Shown piece after piece: positions 8,741-16,794 of a stretch of 64,000 nt of DNA. Positions within the stretch are counted from its first letter, which is position 1, and each line of letters starts with the position of its first letter. Made by a program: the position numbers and the translations under genes. Source of the stretch: JAGPCK01 sp041675505. Lineage in GTDB: Bacteria > Bacteroidota > Bacteroidia > UKL13-3. The stretch spans positions 124,001 through 188,000 of the forward strand of contig JBAYTR010000005.1 of NCBI GenBank assembly GCA_041675505.1. The letters run 5' to 3'. The notes below the pieces were generated by a model that made no database searches, was not told the DNA's origin, and was given only the letters and a program-made list of their open reading frames with translations.

Positions 8741-9382
8741 TTATTTACCCCACTCAGCAGGGTTCTTTCTCCAATCGGCCAGCAGGGCTAAGTCTTCCGG
8801 CTGAACGTAGTTTTTATCAATGGCCACGCGAATGAGCTCATCGTAGTTGCTCAGGGTTACAAAAGGACAATCGGCTTGCGCAAATTGCTGTACCGCAATG
8901 TCAAATCCGTAAGTGAAAATAGCTGCGAGTCCCAATACCTCACAACCGTAAGCTTTTAGTGCTTCTACCGCCTCCAGACTACTTTTTCCGGTGCTGATGA
9001 GGTCTTCTACCACCACTACTTTTTGTCCGGGTAAAACGGCTCCTTCAATGCGGTTACCCATGCCGTGTTTTTTAGCCTCGCTGCGCACATAGCCAAAAGG
9101 TAATTCGAGTGCATCAGCGGCCAAAGCTCCGGGAGCAATGCCGGCTGTTGCCACACCCGCTATCAGTTCACAACCGGGGTAATGGGTACGAATAAGCTCT
9201 GCTAAGGCACCTTTAATAAAGTTGCGCACCTTAGGGTAGGAAAGGCTGATGCGGTTATCGTTGTATATGGGCGACTTCCATCCCGATGCCCAGATGAAGG
9301 GTTGGTGAGGCTGTAATTTTGTGGCCTTTATTTCTAATAAATATTCTGCTACTTTTGCTGATGTCGATTCATTGGTTGGCAT
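8741..9382 (-). CDS. pyrE: orotate phosphoribosyltransferase
   Basis: The 213-residue enzyme couples orotate to PRPP to give OMP in pyrimidine synthesis. The PRPP loop VVVVEDLISTGKSS (122-135) is intact. KSPIYNDNR (about 36-44) contributes to phosphate binding, and the RSEAKKHGMGNRIEG segment is the flexible catalytic loop with its lysines. The start ATG at 9382 is 8 bp from the divergent NUDIX gene, so the promoters of the two genes must overlap their 5' ends. It is the first gene of the tight run to the ABC ATPase. Confidence 0.95.
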   Translation of the reverse strand: MPTNESTSAKVAEYLLEIKATKLQPHQPFIWASGWKSPIYNDNRISLSYPKVRNFIKGALAELIRTHYPGCELIAGVATAGIAPGALAADALELPFGYVRSEAKKHGMGNRIEGAVLPGQKVVVVEDLISTGKSSLEAVEALKAYGCEVLGLAAIFTYGFDIAVQQFAQADCPFVTLSNYDELIRVAIDKNYVQPEDLALLADWRKNPAEWGK

Positions 9383-9390
9383 AGCGGCAA

Positions 9391-9999
9391 ATGTATAAAA
9401 TTTTTGTAAACGATAACCCTTTTATCCTCGCTGAAAAGCAGGAAAAGCTACCCGATTGGCCGCAATTGTCGCTGGTGGAAGAGGCCGCAGGTAAAAAAGC
9501 GCTCGAGTGTTTAAAAGAACTGGAGTCGCTTCGCTCCAAAGGGCTGGTGTTTTTATGTGCCGATGCTGAACAGGTTTTTCAATCGTTGCTCAAAGAGTTT
9601 ATACTTATTAAAGCAGCCGGTGGTGTGGTGTTTAACAACAACGGAGAGGTATTACTCATCAAACGTTTGGGGAAATGGGATTTGCCTAAAGGAAAAATTG
9701 ATGCCAATGAAGGGACAGAAGAAGCGGCTTTGCGTGAAGTAGAGGAAGAGTGCGGCATAAAAGAATTGAGCATAAAATCTTTTCTCACCTTTTCATTTCA
9801 TACCTACAAACAACACGGTTACCGTTTTCTCAAAGAAACCTCGTGGTACAAAATGAAAAGCACTTACAGCGGACAACTTACCCCGCAGTTGGAAGAAAAC
9901 ATTACGGAAGTAAAATGGGAACCTTTTGACGTCTTAGATATCCAGCAGTTGGATTCGTACTTGTCTATTAAAGATGTGTTGCTGCAGGCGAAAGGCTAA
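9391..9999 (+). CDS. NUDIX hydrolase with N-terminal extension
   Basis: The 202-residue protein has a complete Nudix box, GKIDANEGTEEAALREVEEE (101-120) followed by CGI, which binds the metal used to cleave a nucleoside diphosphate linked to another group. The WDLPKGK context resembles the diadenosine-polyphosphate/diphosphoinositol branch. The first ~70 residues (MYKIFVNDNPFILAEK...) form an extra domain common in Bacteroidetes members and not part of the core fold. The substrate is not predictable from sequence. It ends one base before the convergent coaD gene. Confidence 0.88.
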   Translation: MYKIFVNDNPFILAEKQEKLPDWPQLSLVEEAAGKKALECLKELESLRSKGLVFLCADAEQVFQSLLKEFILIKAAGGVVFNNNGEVLLIKRLGKWDLPKGKIDANEGTEEAALREVEEECGIKELSIKSFLTFSFHTYKQHGYRFLKETSWYKMKSTYSGQLTPQLEENITEVKWEPFDVLDIQQLDSYLSIKDVLLQAKG

Positions 10000-10458
10000 T
10001 TAAATCTTCACTTCCTTGGGCACAAACTGGCGGGCATCTCCGCCATTGCGAATAATATCCCGCACAATCGTAGAGCTAATGGCCGTAAAAGCCGGATTGC
10101 ACATCAGAAAGATGGATTCAATATCATCGTACTGGGCCTTGTTCATTTGCGCGATGTTTTTTTCGTAATCAAAATCGGAACTGGTGCGTATACCCCGAAT
10201 GATAAAATGTGCCCCTATTTTGCGGCAAAACTCGGTGGTCAGTCCTTCGTATGTATCTACATGAACTTTGGGGATGCCTTGATAAATGGCCTCAATCCAG
10301 CCTTTGCGTTCTTCTTCAGTAAACAGACTTTGTTTGATGGAGTTGCGGCCTATGCCAATCCACAGTTCATCGAACATGGGAAGGGCACGGTTAATTATGT
10401 CCACGTGTCCGATGGTAATGGGATCAAAGGTGCCTGGTACTAATGCAATTCGTTTCAT
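10000..10458 (-). CDS. coaD: phosphopantetheine adenylyltransferase
   Basis: The 152-residue protein catalyses the fourth step of coenzyme A synthesis, joining ATP and 4'-phosphopantetheine to give dephospho-CoA. The nucleotidyltransferase motif GTFDPITIGH (9-18, with T15 and H18) is at the N-terminus, RGIRTSSDFDYE sits mid-protein, and ISSTIVRD, which closes on ATP, is near the C-terminus. Length matches the family. The ATG at 10458 overlaps the last codons of rsmD by 4 bp; rsmD-coaD linkage is common in bacteria. Confidence 0.95.
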   Translation of the reverse strand: MKRIALVPGTFDPITIGHVDIINRALPMFDELWIGIGRNSIKQSLFTEEERKGWIEAIYQGIPKVHVDTYEGLTTEFCRKIGAHFIIRGIRTSSDFDYEKNIAQMNKAQYDDIESIFLMCNPAFTAISSTIVRDIIRNGGDARQFVPKEVKI

Positions 10459-10994
10459 TCAGCTGGATTAAAAAAACTAAAAACAGATTGTCCGTAAATC
10501 CGTTCGTTGGCAAAGGTAACAACACTTTTCAAATTCAGTTGCCGGTGGTGTTCAATTATGAGTAAACCACCTTCATTCAGCAACAGTCTTTCGTTAACCA
10601 AGGCAGGTATATTGATAATGCCAGGCAAAGCGTAGGGCGGGTCGGCAAAAATGAGGTCAAATTTTTCATCTGTACTTTTCAAAAAACTGAAAACATCCTT
10701 TTTTACAGGATGAAGTTGTTCATACCCCAATATTTTTTTTTGTTCTTTGATGTAACCGATGCATTTAGCGTGATTGTCGACAGCCGTTACCGATACGGCA
10801 TCTCTGGAGCAAAATTCGAAACTGATATTTCCCGTTCCGGCAAATAAATCCAGCACGCTCAAAGAACTAATGTCAATTCGGTTATCGAGAATGTTAAATA
10901 AACTTTCTTTGGCTATATCAGTAGTGGGCCTTACCGGTAATCCTTGTGGCGGCCTTAGAATAAGACCTTTGTTTTTGCCCCCTATTATTCGCAT
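10455..10994 (-). CDS. rsmD: 16S rRNA (guanine966-N2)-methyltransferase
   Basis: This 179-residue protein matches RsmD, which methylates the N2 of G966 in 16S rRNA. It has MRIIGGKNKG at the N-terminus, RPTTD (22-26), the SAM site VLDLFAGTGNISFE (47-60) and the catalytic DPPY (118-121). The start overlaps the 3' end of the DUF3822 gene by 10 bp, and the stop overlaps coaD by 4 bp, so the three genes are almost surely cotranscribed. Confidence 0.93.
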   Translation of the reverse strand: MRIIGGKNKGLILRPPQGLPVRPTTDIAKESLFNILDNRIDISSLSVLDLFAGTGNISFEFCSRDAVSVTAVDNHAKCIGYIKEQKKILGYEQLHPVKKDVFSFLKSTDEKFDLIFADPPYALPGIINIPALVNERLLLNEGGLLIIEHHRQLNLKSVVTFANERIYGQSVFSFFNPAE

Positions 10995-11800
10995 TGAGAA
11001 GCCATAAGAAGAGGCAAAAGGGCAGGAGGACAGTTTAGATCAGAGGTATCGGCTATATTTACCGTACGGATGTATTTTTTGAGTAAAAGGAATAATAAAC
11101 TTTTCTCATCGGCATCACCGTATAACATTACCGGTTCTTCAGCAGTTAAACCAAATTCTTCAAAAGTAGCCAGCACGAAATAGAGAGCATCGTTTTCCGT
11201 TTCGGCTTCAAATGAGTTGATGCATTCGGGTTGGCCGTTTTTGTAAAAGAAGAGGGTGATAAAATTATTCCCGACATATACATTCAGCCTGTTTTGTGCG
11301 TGCAGATGAAAGTACTGCATTAATGCCGCAGTGTGGTGCACCACCACCGGACTCCTTAACTTAGTGTTGAGTAAAGAGTGGATGTATTTGTTGAGTGGAA
11401 ACGCCAGCACAGCCTGGTGCGAAGTAATTTTGTTAAAGATAATTTCGTCTGTCTCTGTTAACTCATTGGCCGCACTTAGCAAAGCAAAAGCATGGTCCTT
11501 TTCAAAGAATACTTCCGGAATTAAGGTGTGTACAGGTGAATTAATAAGCACATAAAAGCGGTGTACACCATTTATTTCTGACAGTATTTCATCGAGTTTG
11601 GTATTTAAAGGTAAAATTGCCTGCTCACTAATGTACGCCTGTTCAACAGGAAACGAAAGTATCAAACCTGCTTTTTTATTGCTCCTTTCTATACAAGCTA
11701 TTTTAATATCGGCATCATTTACCTGAATACAGGCATCGTACAGAAACAAATGGTCTTTGTTCCAACGGTCAGATTGATAAAGAAGGGTAGATGCTGCCAA
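10985..11800 (-). CDS. DUF3822 family protein
   Basis: The 271-residue protein matches my memory of DUF3822, a Bacteroidetes-specific family regularly found next to rsmD and coaD. The family resembles an actin-like/type II secretion GspL-like fold, but its role is unknown. Visible features are alternating beta and helix segments, LNVYVGNNFITLFFYKNG mid-protein and VMLYGDADEKSLLF near the C-terminus. No signal peptide or membrane segment is seen. The start is a TTG at 11800 (MAASTLLYQSDRW); no nearby ATG gives a better N-terminus. Context suggests a link with ribosome or CoA housekeeping only through operon membership. Confidence 0.75.
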   Translation of the reverse strand: MAASTLLYQSDRWNKDHLFLYDACIQVNDADIKIACIERSNKKAGLILSFPVEQAYISEQAILPLNTKLDEILSEINGVHRFYVLINSPVHTLIPEVFFEKDHAFALLSAANELTETDEIIFNKITSHQAVLAFPLNKYIHSLLNTKLRSPVVVHHTAALMQYFHLHAQNRLNVYVGNNFITLFFYKNGQPECINSFEAETENDALYFVLATFEEFGLTAEEPVMLYGDADEKSLLFLLLKKYIRTVNIADTSDLNCPPALLPLLMASQCE

Positions 11801-11862
11801 GGGTTTAAAATTACTTACCCGGCAATATTAGTATTTTTGAGCAGTTTCATCAACTTTGCCTC

Positions 11863-12300
11863 ATGAAGTTTGAATCTAAAAATCCTGATTTTGTAAATAC
11901 CATCAACCAAAAGCTCAGCGGACAGCACTTTATGCACCACATTGGCTTTGAATTAACCACCATCGAAGCCGGATTTGTGGAAGGCAAGGCTAAAATGGAG
12001 AAATTTTTACAGCAACAGAACGGATTTTTGCACGGTGGGGCAACTGCTACGTTTTGTGACCTGGTAGCCGGCTTTGCTGCTTTTACCTTGGTTGAGCCGG
12101 GTGCTACAGTGGTTACGGTTGAATTAAAGGTATCCTACATGAATCCCGGAATAGGGGATGCCATTTATGCTTCGGGTAAGGTGATAAAATCAGGTAATAT
12201 GCTCAGCTTTTGTGAGGCCGAAGTATATTCATTGGTAGAAAATGAACGCCACCTGATAGCAAAATGCACCACCACCATGGCCAAAATTAGTTTATCCTAA
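11863..12300 (+). CDS. PaaI-like hotdog thioesterase
   Basis: This 145-residue single hotdog-fold protein hydrolyses acyl-CoA thioesters by family inference. NGFLHGGATATFCD (53-66) holds the catalytic region of the PaaI/acyl-CoA thioesterase 13 group: the HGG turn and the downstream Asp at 66. The central strand VVTVELKVSYMNPG is also typical. The ATG at 11863 is separated from the divergent DUF3822 start by about 60 bp. Whether the natural substrate is a phenylacetyl-CoA derivative or a general acyl-CoA cannot be decided here. Confidence 0.85.
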   Translation: MKFESKNPDFVNTINQKLSGQHFMHHIGFELTTIEAGFVEGKAKMEKFLQQQNGFLHGGATATFCDLVAGFAAFTLVEPGATVVTVELKVSYMNPGIGDAIYASGKVIKSGNMLSFCEAEVYSLVENERHLIAKCTTTMAKISLS

Positions 12301-12361
12301 AAAATAATTGCCTCATAAATAATGCATTGATGTTTCATATGAAAAAAAAATGAATATACCA

Positions 12362-12391
12362 TTGCACTTATCGAAATCGTTCGTACATTTG
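12362..12391 (+). promoter_or_regulatory. Bacteroidetes-type promoter
   Basis: TTG (12362-12364) is followed after 19 bp by TACATTTG (12384-12391), a perfect match to the TAnnTTTG box of the primary sigma factor in Bacteroidetes. It is placed to start a short transcript that ends at the strong hairpin at 12429-12447. Confidence 0.5.
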
Positions 12392-12397
12392 TATTGC

Positions 12398-12456
12398 AGA
12401 CAGATAGGTTTTTCATAGTTTCCAAACAGGCCACCCTTCGGGTGGCCTTTTGGTTT
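12398..12456 (+). ncRNA. candidate small RNA of about 60 nt
   Basis: A TAnnTTTG promoter and a strong intrinsic terminator lie only about 60 bp apart in an intergenic space, with no start codon and ribosome-binding arrangement worth calling between them. The unpaired 5' part includes GGTTTTTCATAGTTTCC. The alternative is a bidirectional leftover terminator for the thioesterase gene preceded by a chance promoter match. I did not recognise an Rfam family; Bacteroidetes families such as Flavo-1 would be the first to compare. The start is inferred as about 7 bp after the -7 box. The gap 12301-12605 holds only this unit and the terminator at 12551. Confidence 0.42.
12429..12452 (+). terminator. 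strong intrinsic terminator
   Basis: GGCCACCC (12429-12436) pairs perfectly with GGGTGGCC (12440-12447) across a TTC loop and is followed by TTTTGGTTTTT. It ends the candidate small RNA and may also stop read-through from the thioesterase gene. Confidence 0.8.
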
Positions 12457-12550
12457 TTATACGATTCTGTAAACCCCACATTATTTTCGTCTATAAATTT
12501 CAGTGACTCTCGCCCCTGAATACAATGTAAATTCATTTTTAATAGGGCAA

Positions 12551-12587
12551 AAAAAATCCCCGCACAGCAACTGTGCGGGGATTTTTT
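12551..12587 (-). terminator. intrinsic terminator, bidirectional
   Basis: TCCCCGCACAG (12557-12567) pairs with CTGTGCGGGGA (12571-12581) across a CAA loop, with A6 and T6 flanks. It lies 18 bp beyond the stop of the T9SS gene at 12606 and can work in both directions. Confidence 0.85.
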
Positions 12588-12605
12588 GTATTAGTAATCT
12601 CTAAA

Positions 12606-13880
12606 TTACTGGGTGATGGTGATCTTTTTGGTAGCAGTAAAGTTGCCGCTATTTACAGTGTAGAAATATACACCTGGCTTCAAATCGTTAATGCTTACTT
12701 CAAATTTGTTTTCACCGGCATTGAATTTATCAGTAACGGTAATAACGTCTTGTCCGATAACATTGGTGATTTTCAAAGTAGCTTCTCCGGTTTTACCGAT
12801 AGCAAAAGGAACGTTGATTGAACCTTTGTTAGAAGCAGGGTTAGGGTAAACTTCACCTAATCCGAAACCGTTAGCGTTGATGTTTTTGATACCAACGTTT
12901 GGTGATGATGCTTTGAAACGAACATCAAGGAACTGAGATACTCCGTAGTAGTTAGAAGGTAGGAATTTAGGTGTATTCTCAAATCCGGCTCCGGTTAAAC
13001 GGTTGGTGTATGCCTGAGTTTTATCAACAGCTAAACCATTGTTGTAATATGAATGCTCAACGTTGGCATTGTTGTCAACTGTTCTTACACGGAAAGTGTT
13101 GAATTGTGTGTTGGTTGGTTGAGGATTAACATCAGAAGTAGCAAACATGGTGTCTCCATTGTTGTATGTGAAACCCGGTTTGAAACTTACTGCAACAGCT
13201 ACTTCCTGGTCTCTGGTAACATTATAGTTAGTTAAGCCGATTAATTTCTCGCCCCAAACTGTACCGTTAGCATTAGAATCAAGAGAAGTAAGCGGGATAC
13301 GGAACTCAGTTACGTTTGCTGCACCTGCAGGCTCTCTGTTTGTTCTGTCGTATTCAACTACGGCAAATACATTGGTTACAGGAGTAAACTGCCAGTAAGA
13401 AATACCTGAGTTGGTTTTGTACACTTTAACAATCAGCGTATCCACAGCAGTGTGATTCTTTCTGTCGTATAAATAAAGAAGGTTTAATGAGTCAATTGTG
13501 TAATTGTTGTATTTGCTCAATGTTTCAACAGGCTCACTGGAGAAAGCAAACTCAGGATCTTTTGGGTCAAACACCTGACCGAAAGCAAACCAAGTGTTAT
13601 AGTAAGATGCTGGTTGTCCTGCGTTTACATAAGCAACTTTTACGTTAGAATCAGGAAAAATGAAGGCTGAATTAGCATCAAAATTGTTGAGCTCTTCTTG
13701 AAGCAATGCATATCCGAACCATTGGCTCATTTGTCCTCCGGCTGAATTAACTTTTAATTGATGTTTATCATCAATCTTGATGTTGTCCACTTTGGCGGGT
13801 GTAACTGCCGGCAAAGTTTTTTGTGCAGTAGCACCAAATGCAAGTGCTGAAGCGAAAACGGTAACTAAAATTTTTTTCAT
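12606..13880 (-). CDS. T9SS type A sorting domain-containing secreted protein
   Basis: The start at 13880 (MKKILVTVFASALAFGATAQ) gives a standard signal peptide. The frame runs 35 codons further, but a promoter lies in that stretch. The 424-residue protein has a central region I cannot assign; it contains segments such as AFIFPDSNVKVAYVNAGQPA and is rich in Asn, Thr and Val, as beta-sandwich surface proteins are. The C-terminal ~75 residues (VYPNPASNKGSINV ... GVYFYTVNSG ... KKITITQ) are a type A sorting domain, so the protein should cross the outer membrane through the type IX system. Monocistronic, with its own promoter and terminator. Confidence 0.82.
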   Translation of the reverse strand: MKKILVTVFASALAFGATAQKTLPAVTPAKVDNIKIDDKHQLKVNSAGGQMSQWFGYALLQEELNNFDANSAFIFPDSNVKVAYVNAGQPASYYNTWFAFGQVFDPKDPEFAFSSEPVETLSKYNNYTIDSLNLLYLYDRKNHTAVDTLIVKVYKTNSGISYWQFTPVTNVFAVVEYDRTNREPAGAANVTEFRIPLTSLDSNANGTVWGEKLIGLTNYNVTRDQEVAVAVSFKPGFTYNNGDTMFATSDVNPQPTNTQFNTFRVRTVDNNANVEHSYYNNGLAVDKTQAYTNRLTGAGFENTPKFLPSNYYGVSQFLDVRFKASSPNVGIKNINANGFGLGEVYPNPASNKGSINVPFAIGKTGEATLKITNVIGQDVITVTDKFNAGENKFEVSINDLKPGVYFYTVNSGNFTATKKITITQ

Positions 13881-13910
13881 ACTGAATTTAATTTCTGAAT
13901 TTTGATTGTG

Positions 13911-13939
13911 CGAATTTAATGATTTTTTAATCTCAACAA
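13911..13939 (-). promoter_or_regulatory. Bacteroidetes-type promoter of the T9SS gene
   Basis: Read on the minus strand, TTG (13939-13937) is followed after 18 bp by TAAATTCG (13918-13911), one mismatch from TAnnTTTG. It lies about 30 bp upstream of the ATG at 13880, which supports that start over the longer frame. Confidence 0.45.
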
Positions 13940-13984
13940 GCGATTTATAACAATTAAGACCTAATTTGTTTGTGTTTGGTTGCA

Positions 13985-15949
13985 TTAAGCCTGGGCTTTA
14001 TCTACCCACATATTGTTCTTTTTTATCAGGTCAATGAGCTCGTCAACCGCAATAGTTGCGTCTATATTCCTCTTAACCACTTCCTTGCCTTTATATAAGG
14101 TTATTTTACCGGGGCCCGTTCCTACATATCCGAAATCGGCATCGGCCATTTCGCCCGGCCCGTTTACTATGCAGCCCATTATACCTATTTTAACTCCTTT
14201 CAGGTGATCGGTTACTGCTCTTATTCGGGCGGTTGTTTCCTGTAAGTCAAATAAGGTACGGCCACAAGACGGACAAGAGATGTATTCCGTTTTTGAAATA
14301 CGTGTTCTGCTGGCTTGCAATACCCCGAAAGCTACAGCATTGATGACTTTTGCATCAATTCCCGGATGGCTCAACCAAAGCCCGTCACCGAAACCGTCTA
14401 TAAATAAAGCACCGGTGTCGGTAGAGGCATGCAATAGAAAAGTTTCTTTATCCTTTTCAGAATAACTGCGTTGAATGATGACGGGGAGTTGTACCCCCGA
14501 TGCAAGACAGTCTAAAAAGAACTGACGTATGGAGGGCATGGCATGCTCATTAGTTGTATGCACAACCAACACGGCATTTTTTAAAGTTGAAAGAATAGAA
14601 AACATTTCCTGATTTGCCAATGCCGTATCAACCAGTATAAAGTTGATATTTTCAGTTGGTGTTATCTTAGTCTCACTTCTTTTAAATTCTACTAAAGGAT
14701 AATTATTCTTTTTGTCCTCAATTTCATCCCAGGTAGCTGTATTGTATATGCATTTCAGGCCATTAGGTGGCATAAATGAAAGTTTATGATCACCCAGATA
14801 TAGGTAATCTACTCCCATGTCAGACATGTGCCATTTGTCCAGTTTCTCATCATAAATATGTCCCACATCGGTAAGGTCAGCTGGTGTAATATTTGGTTTG
14901 TGACTCAAGTCTGCAATTACTCTGGGAACATTTGCCCCTCCGAAATTACCCGTTGTAAGGGTGTGTCTTTTTTCATATTCAAACGGGGAAAATAATTTTT
15001 CCGATTCAGGATATACAGGAGTGATGTGTTGGTGAGTTGATCTGGTAGTGTAGCGTTGTGCCAGTTTTATGGCTACGGGCGCCTCAAATTCCGGGTCCTC
15101 TGTTAGCGAAACCCGTATGGTGTCGCCTAAACCATCTTCGAGTAAACAACCTATTCCTAGAGCTGATTTTATTCTTCCGTCATCTCCGTCTCCGGCTTCT
15201 GTTACGCCTAAGTGCAACGGGTACAACATGTTTTCAGCACTCATTCTATTTACCAGCAAACGGTAGGCCTCAACCATTACCTGCGGGTTGCTTGACTTCA
15301 TGGAAAGCACAATGTTCTTGTAGTTTTCACTTTCGCAAATTCTCAAAAACTCCAGAGCACTTTCCACCATTCCCATGGGCGTATCTCCATACCTGCTCAA
15401 AATACGATCACTTAATGAACCGTGATTGGTGCCAATGCGCATAGCGGTTCCGTATTCTTTGCAAATTTTTACCAAGGGAATAAAACGCTCACGTATTCGC
15501 TCTAATTCTGCTTCGTAATCACTATCGGTGTATTCAATGGTTTCAAACTTTTTCTTATCAGCAAAGTTGCCCGGATTGATGCGTACTTTTTCTACAATGC
15601 GCGCAGCTGCTTCTGCGGCATTCGGGGTAAAGTGTATATCTGCCACCAGTGGGGTTTGATATCCTCTGGCACGTAATTCTTTTTTAATGTTTTCGAGATT
15701 TTTTGCTTCGTTAATGCTGGGAGCCGTAATCCTTACCAATTCACAACCCGATTCGATCATGCGGATGGACTGCTCAACAGTAGCCATGGTATTCATGGTA
15801 TCGGTTGTTGTCATGGACTGAATACGGATGGGATAGTCGCTGCCCATGTACAAATCGCCCACCTTAACCGTTGAGGTTTTACGTCTGTGGTATTGGGTTA
15901 AACCGGTGCAGTACTTTTTTGATTGATTGATTTGCTCCTGAAATGTCAT
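13985..15949 (-). CDS. ispG: 4-hydroxy-3-methylbut-2-enyl diphosphate synthase, long form
   Basis: The enzyme of the MEP isoprenoid pathway reductively opens MEcPP to HMBPP using a [4Fe-4S] cluster. The start at 15949 (MTFQEQINQSKKYC) leads into RKTSTVKVGDLYMGSDYPI, the family N-terminus; the open frame 48 codons upstream has no such features. At 654 residues it is the long form with an inserted middle domain (about 290-500) seen in Bacteroidetes, chlamydiae and plants, against about 370 in E. coli. Cluster ligands are in CPSCGRT and in GIMGCIVNGPGE near the C-terminus, together with the conserved Glu. It needs an electron donor not in this window. Confidence 0.93.
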   Translation of the reverse strand: MTFQEQINQSKKYCTGLTQYHRRKTSTVKVGDLYMGSDYPIRIQSMTTTDTMNTMATVEQSIRMIESGCELVRITAPSINEAKNLENIKKELRARGYQTPLVADIHFTPNAAEAAARIVEKVRINPGNFADKKKFETIEYTDSDYEAELERIRERFIPLVKICKEYGTAMRIGTNHGSLSDRILSRYGDTPMGMVESALEFLRICESENYKNIVLSMKSSNPQVMVEAYRLLVNRMSAENMLYPLHLGVTEAGDGDDGRIKSALGIGCLLEDGLGDTIRVSLTEDPEFEAPVAIKLAQRYTTRSTHQHITPVYPESEKLFSPFEYEKRHTLTTGNFGGANVPRVIADLSHKPNITPADLTDVGHIYDEKLDKWHMSDMGVDYLYLGDHKLSFMPPNGLKCIYNTATWDEIEDKKNNYPLVEFKRSETKITPTENINFILVDTALANQEMFSILSTLKNAVLVVHTTNEHAMPSIRQFFLDCLASGVQLPVIIQRSYSEKDKETFLLHASTDTGALFIDGFGDGLWLSHPGIDAKVINAVAFGVLQASRTRISKTEYISCPSCGRTLFDLQETTARIRAVTDHLKGVKIGIMGCIVNGPGEMADADFGYVGTGPGKITLYKGKEVVKRNIDATIAVDELIDLIKKNNMWVDKAQA

Positions 15950-15962
15950 ATAGTGTATGTTG

Positions 15963-15976
15963 ACGCAAATTTGCGT
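15963..15976. promoter_or_regulatory. 14-bp perfect palindrome upstream of ispG
   Basis: ACGCAAATTTGCGT is its own reverse complement and ends 13 bp before the ispG start codon. Its position would let a dimeric regulator block or aid ispG transcription, but no regulator is known to me for this site, and it could be chance. Confidence 0.3.
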
Positions 15977-16023
15977 GCTATTGATGAGATAACCAATTGC
16001 CTTAGTAGAAAGTTTGTTAAGCT

Positions 16024-16725
16024 TTAAATATCTCCCAATTGAGGGCGAATTAATAACTCTTCTACCACAGCATGAGCCGATAACTCGTAACAACTCCAGA
16101 TAGCAGCAGAAATGTCTTCGGGTTGTATAAACCTATCTTCAGGCAGGTTGCTTGACGACCAGGATTCGGTGTAGGTTGCACCGGGCAGCACAGCAGTTAC
16201 CCTTACATGGGTTTCTTTCAATTCTTCCCTCAATACCTTACTCATACCCAACAAAGCAAACTTACTGATACAGTAAGATCCGCCATTGACATACGGAATA
16301 ATGCTGGCGGTAGAACAGATGTTAAATACATGCCCTTTTTTTTGTTTCAGCATATCGGGTAATACCGCACGGGTTAAGTGATAAGCTGATGCCACATTTA
16401 CCTGTAGCAAATGTTCCAGTACACCCTCTTGTTCAGAAAGTATCTGCCCGGGCTTGAATATTCCTACATTATTTACTAATACATCGAAATGGCCCAATTG
16501 CTTAAGTGCATCGGCAGCAAAGTTATTGACAGAGGGCGTATCTGCTGCGTCAACTACAGCACAAAAGATGTTTGTAGCCGGATTACTCAGGAGTAATTCT
16601 TCCTTAAGCGACTGTATATTGTCAGGGTTTTTGGAGTAAAACGCCACACCAAAACCTTGTTGCGCAAACTTTTTCACTATGGCCCGGCCAATTCCTTTGG
16701 AGCCTCCGCTAACGAGTATATTCAT
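16024..16725 (-). CDS. short-chain dehydrogenase/reductase
   Basis: This 233-residue classical SDR has the cofactor motif GGSKGIG (7-13), NNVG (85-88), a catalytic Ser at about 138 in NICSTAS and YCISK (151-155). It reduces or oxidises an alcohol/ketone with NAD(P)H; the substrate is unknown. I start at the ATG at 16725, since the 87-codon upstream extension would run over the promoter of the divergent mlaE-like gene and has no SDR features. The C-terminus (VEELLIRPQLGDI) resembles the sepiapterin/3-oxoacyl reductase-like branch common in Bacteroidetes. Confidence 0.88.
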   Translation of the reverse strand: MNILVSGGSKGIGRAIVKKFAQQGFGVAFYSKNPDNIQSLKEELLLSNPATNIFCAVVDAADTPSVNNFAADALKQLGHFDVLVNNVGIFKPGQILSEQEGVLEHLLQVNVASAYHLTRAVLPDMLKQKKGHVFNICSTASIIPYVNGGSYCISKFALLGMSKVLREELKETHVRVTAVLPGATYTESWSSSNLPEDRFIQPEDISAAIWSCYELSAHAVVEELLIRPQLGDI

Positions 16726-16794
16726 GGTGGGGATATTTCTTGCTCGCAAAATAAAGCCTAATATTCCTATATTTACACGGTTTTTTAAAGCGGG

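Noticed and set aside
12297..12536. 80-codon minus-strand frame in the gap after the thioesterase gene
   Set aside because: It runs across the candidate small-RNA promoter and a strong terminator stem and has no domain or signal pattern; its codons look like chance.
15950..16093. N-terminal extension of the IspG frame
   Set aside because: The 48 extra codons hold no family sequence, and the palindrome and presumed promoter lie in them; the family N-terminus starts at 15949.
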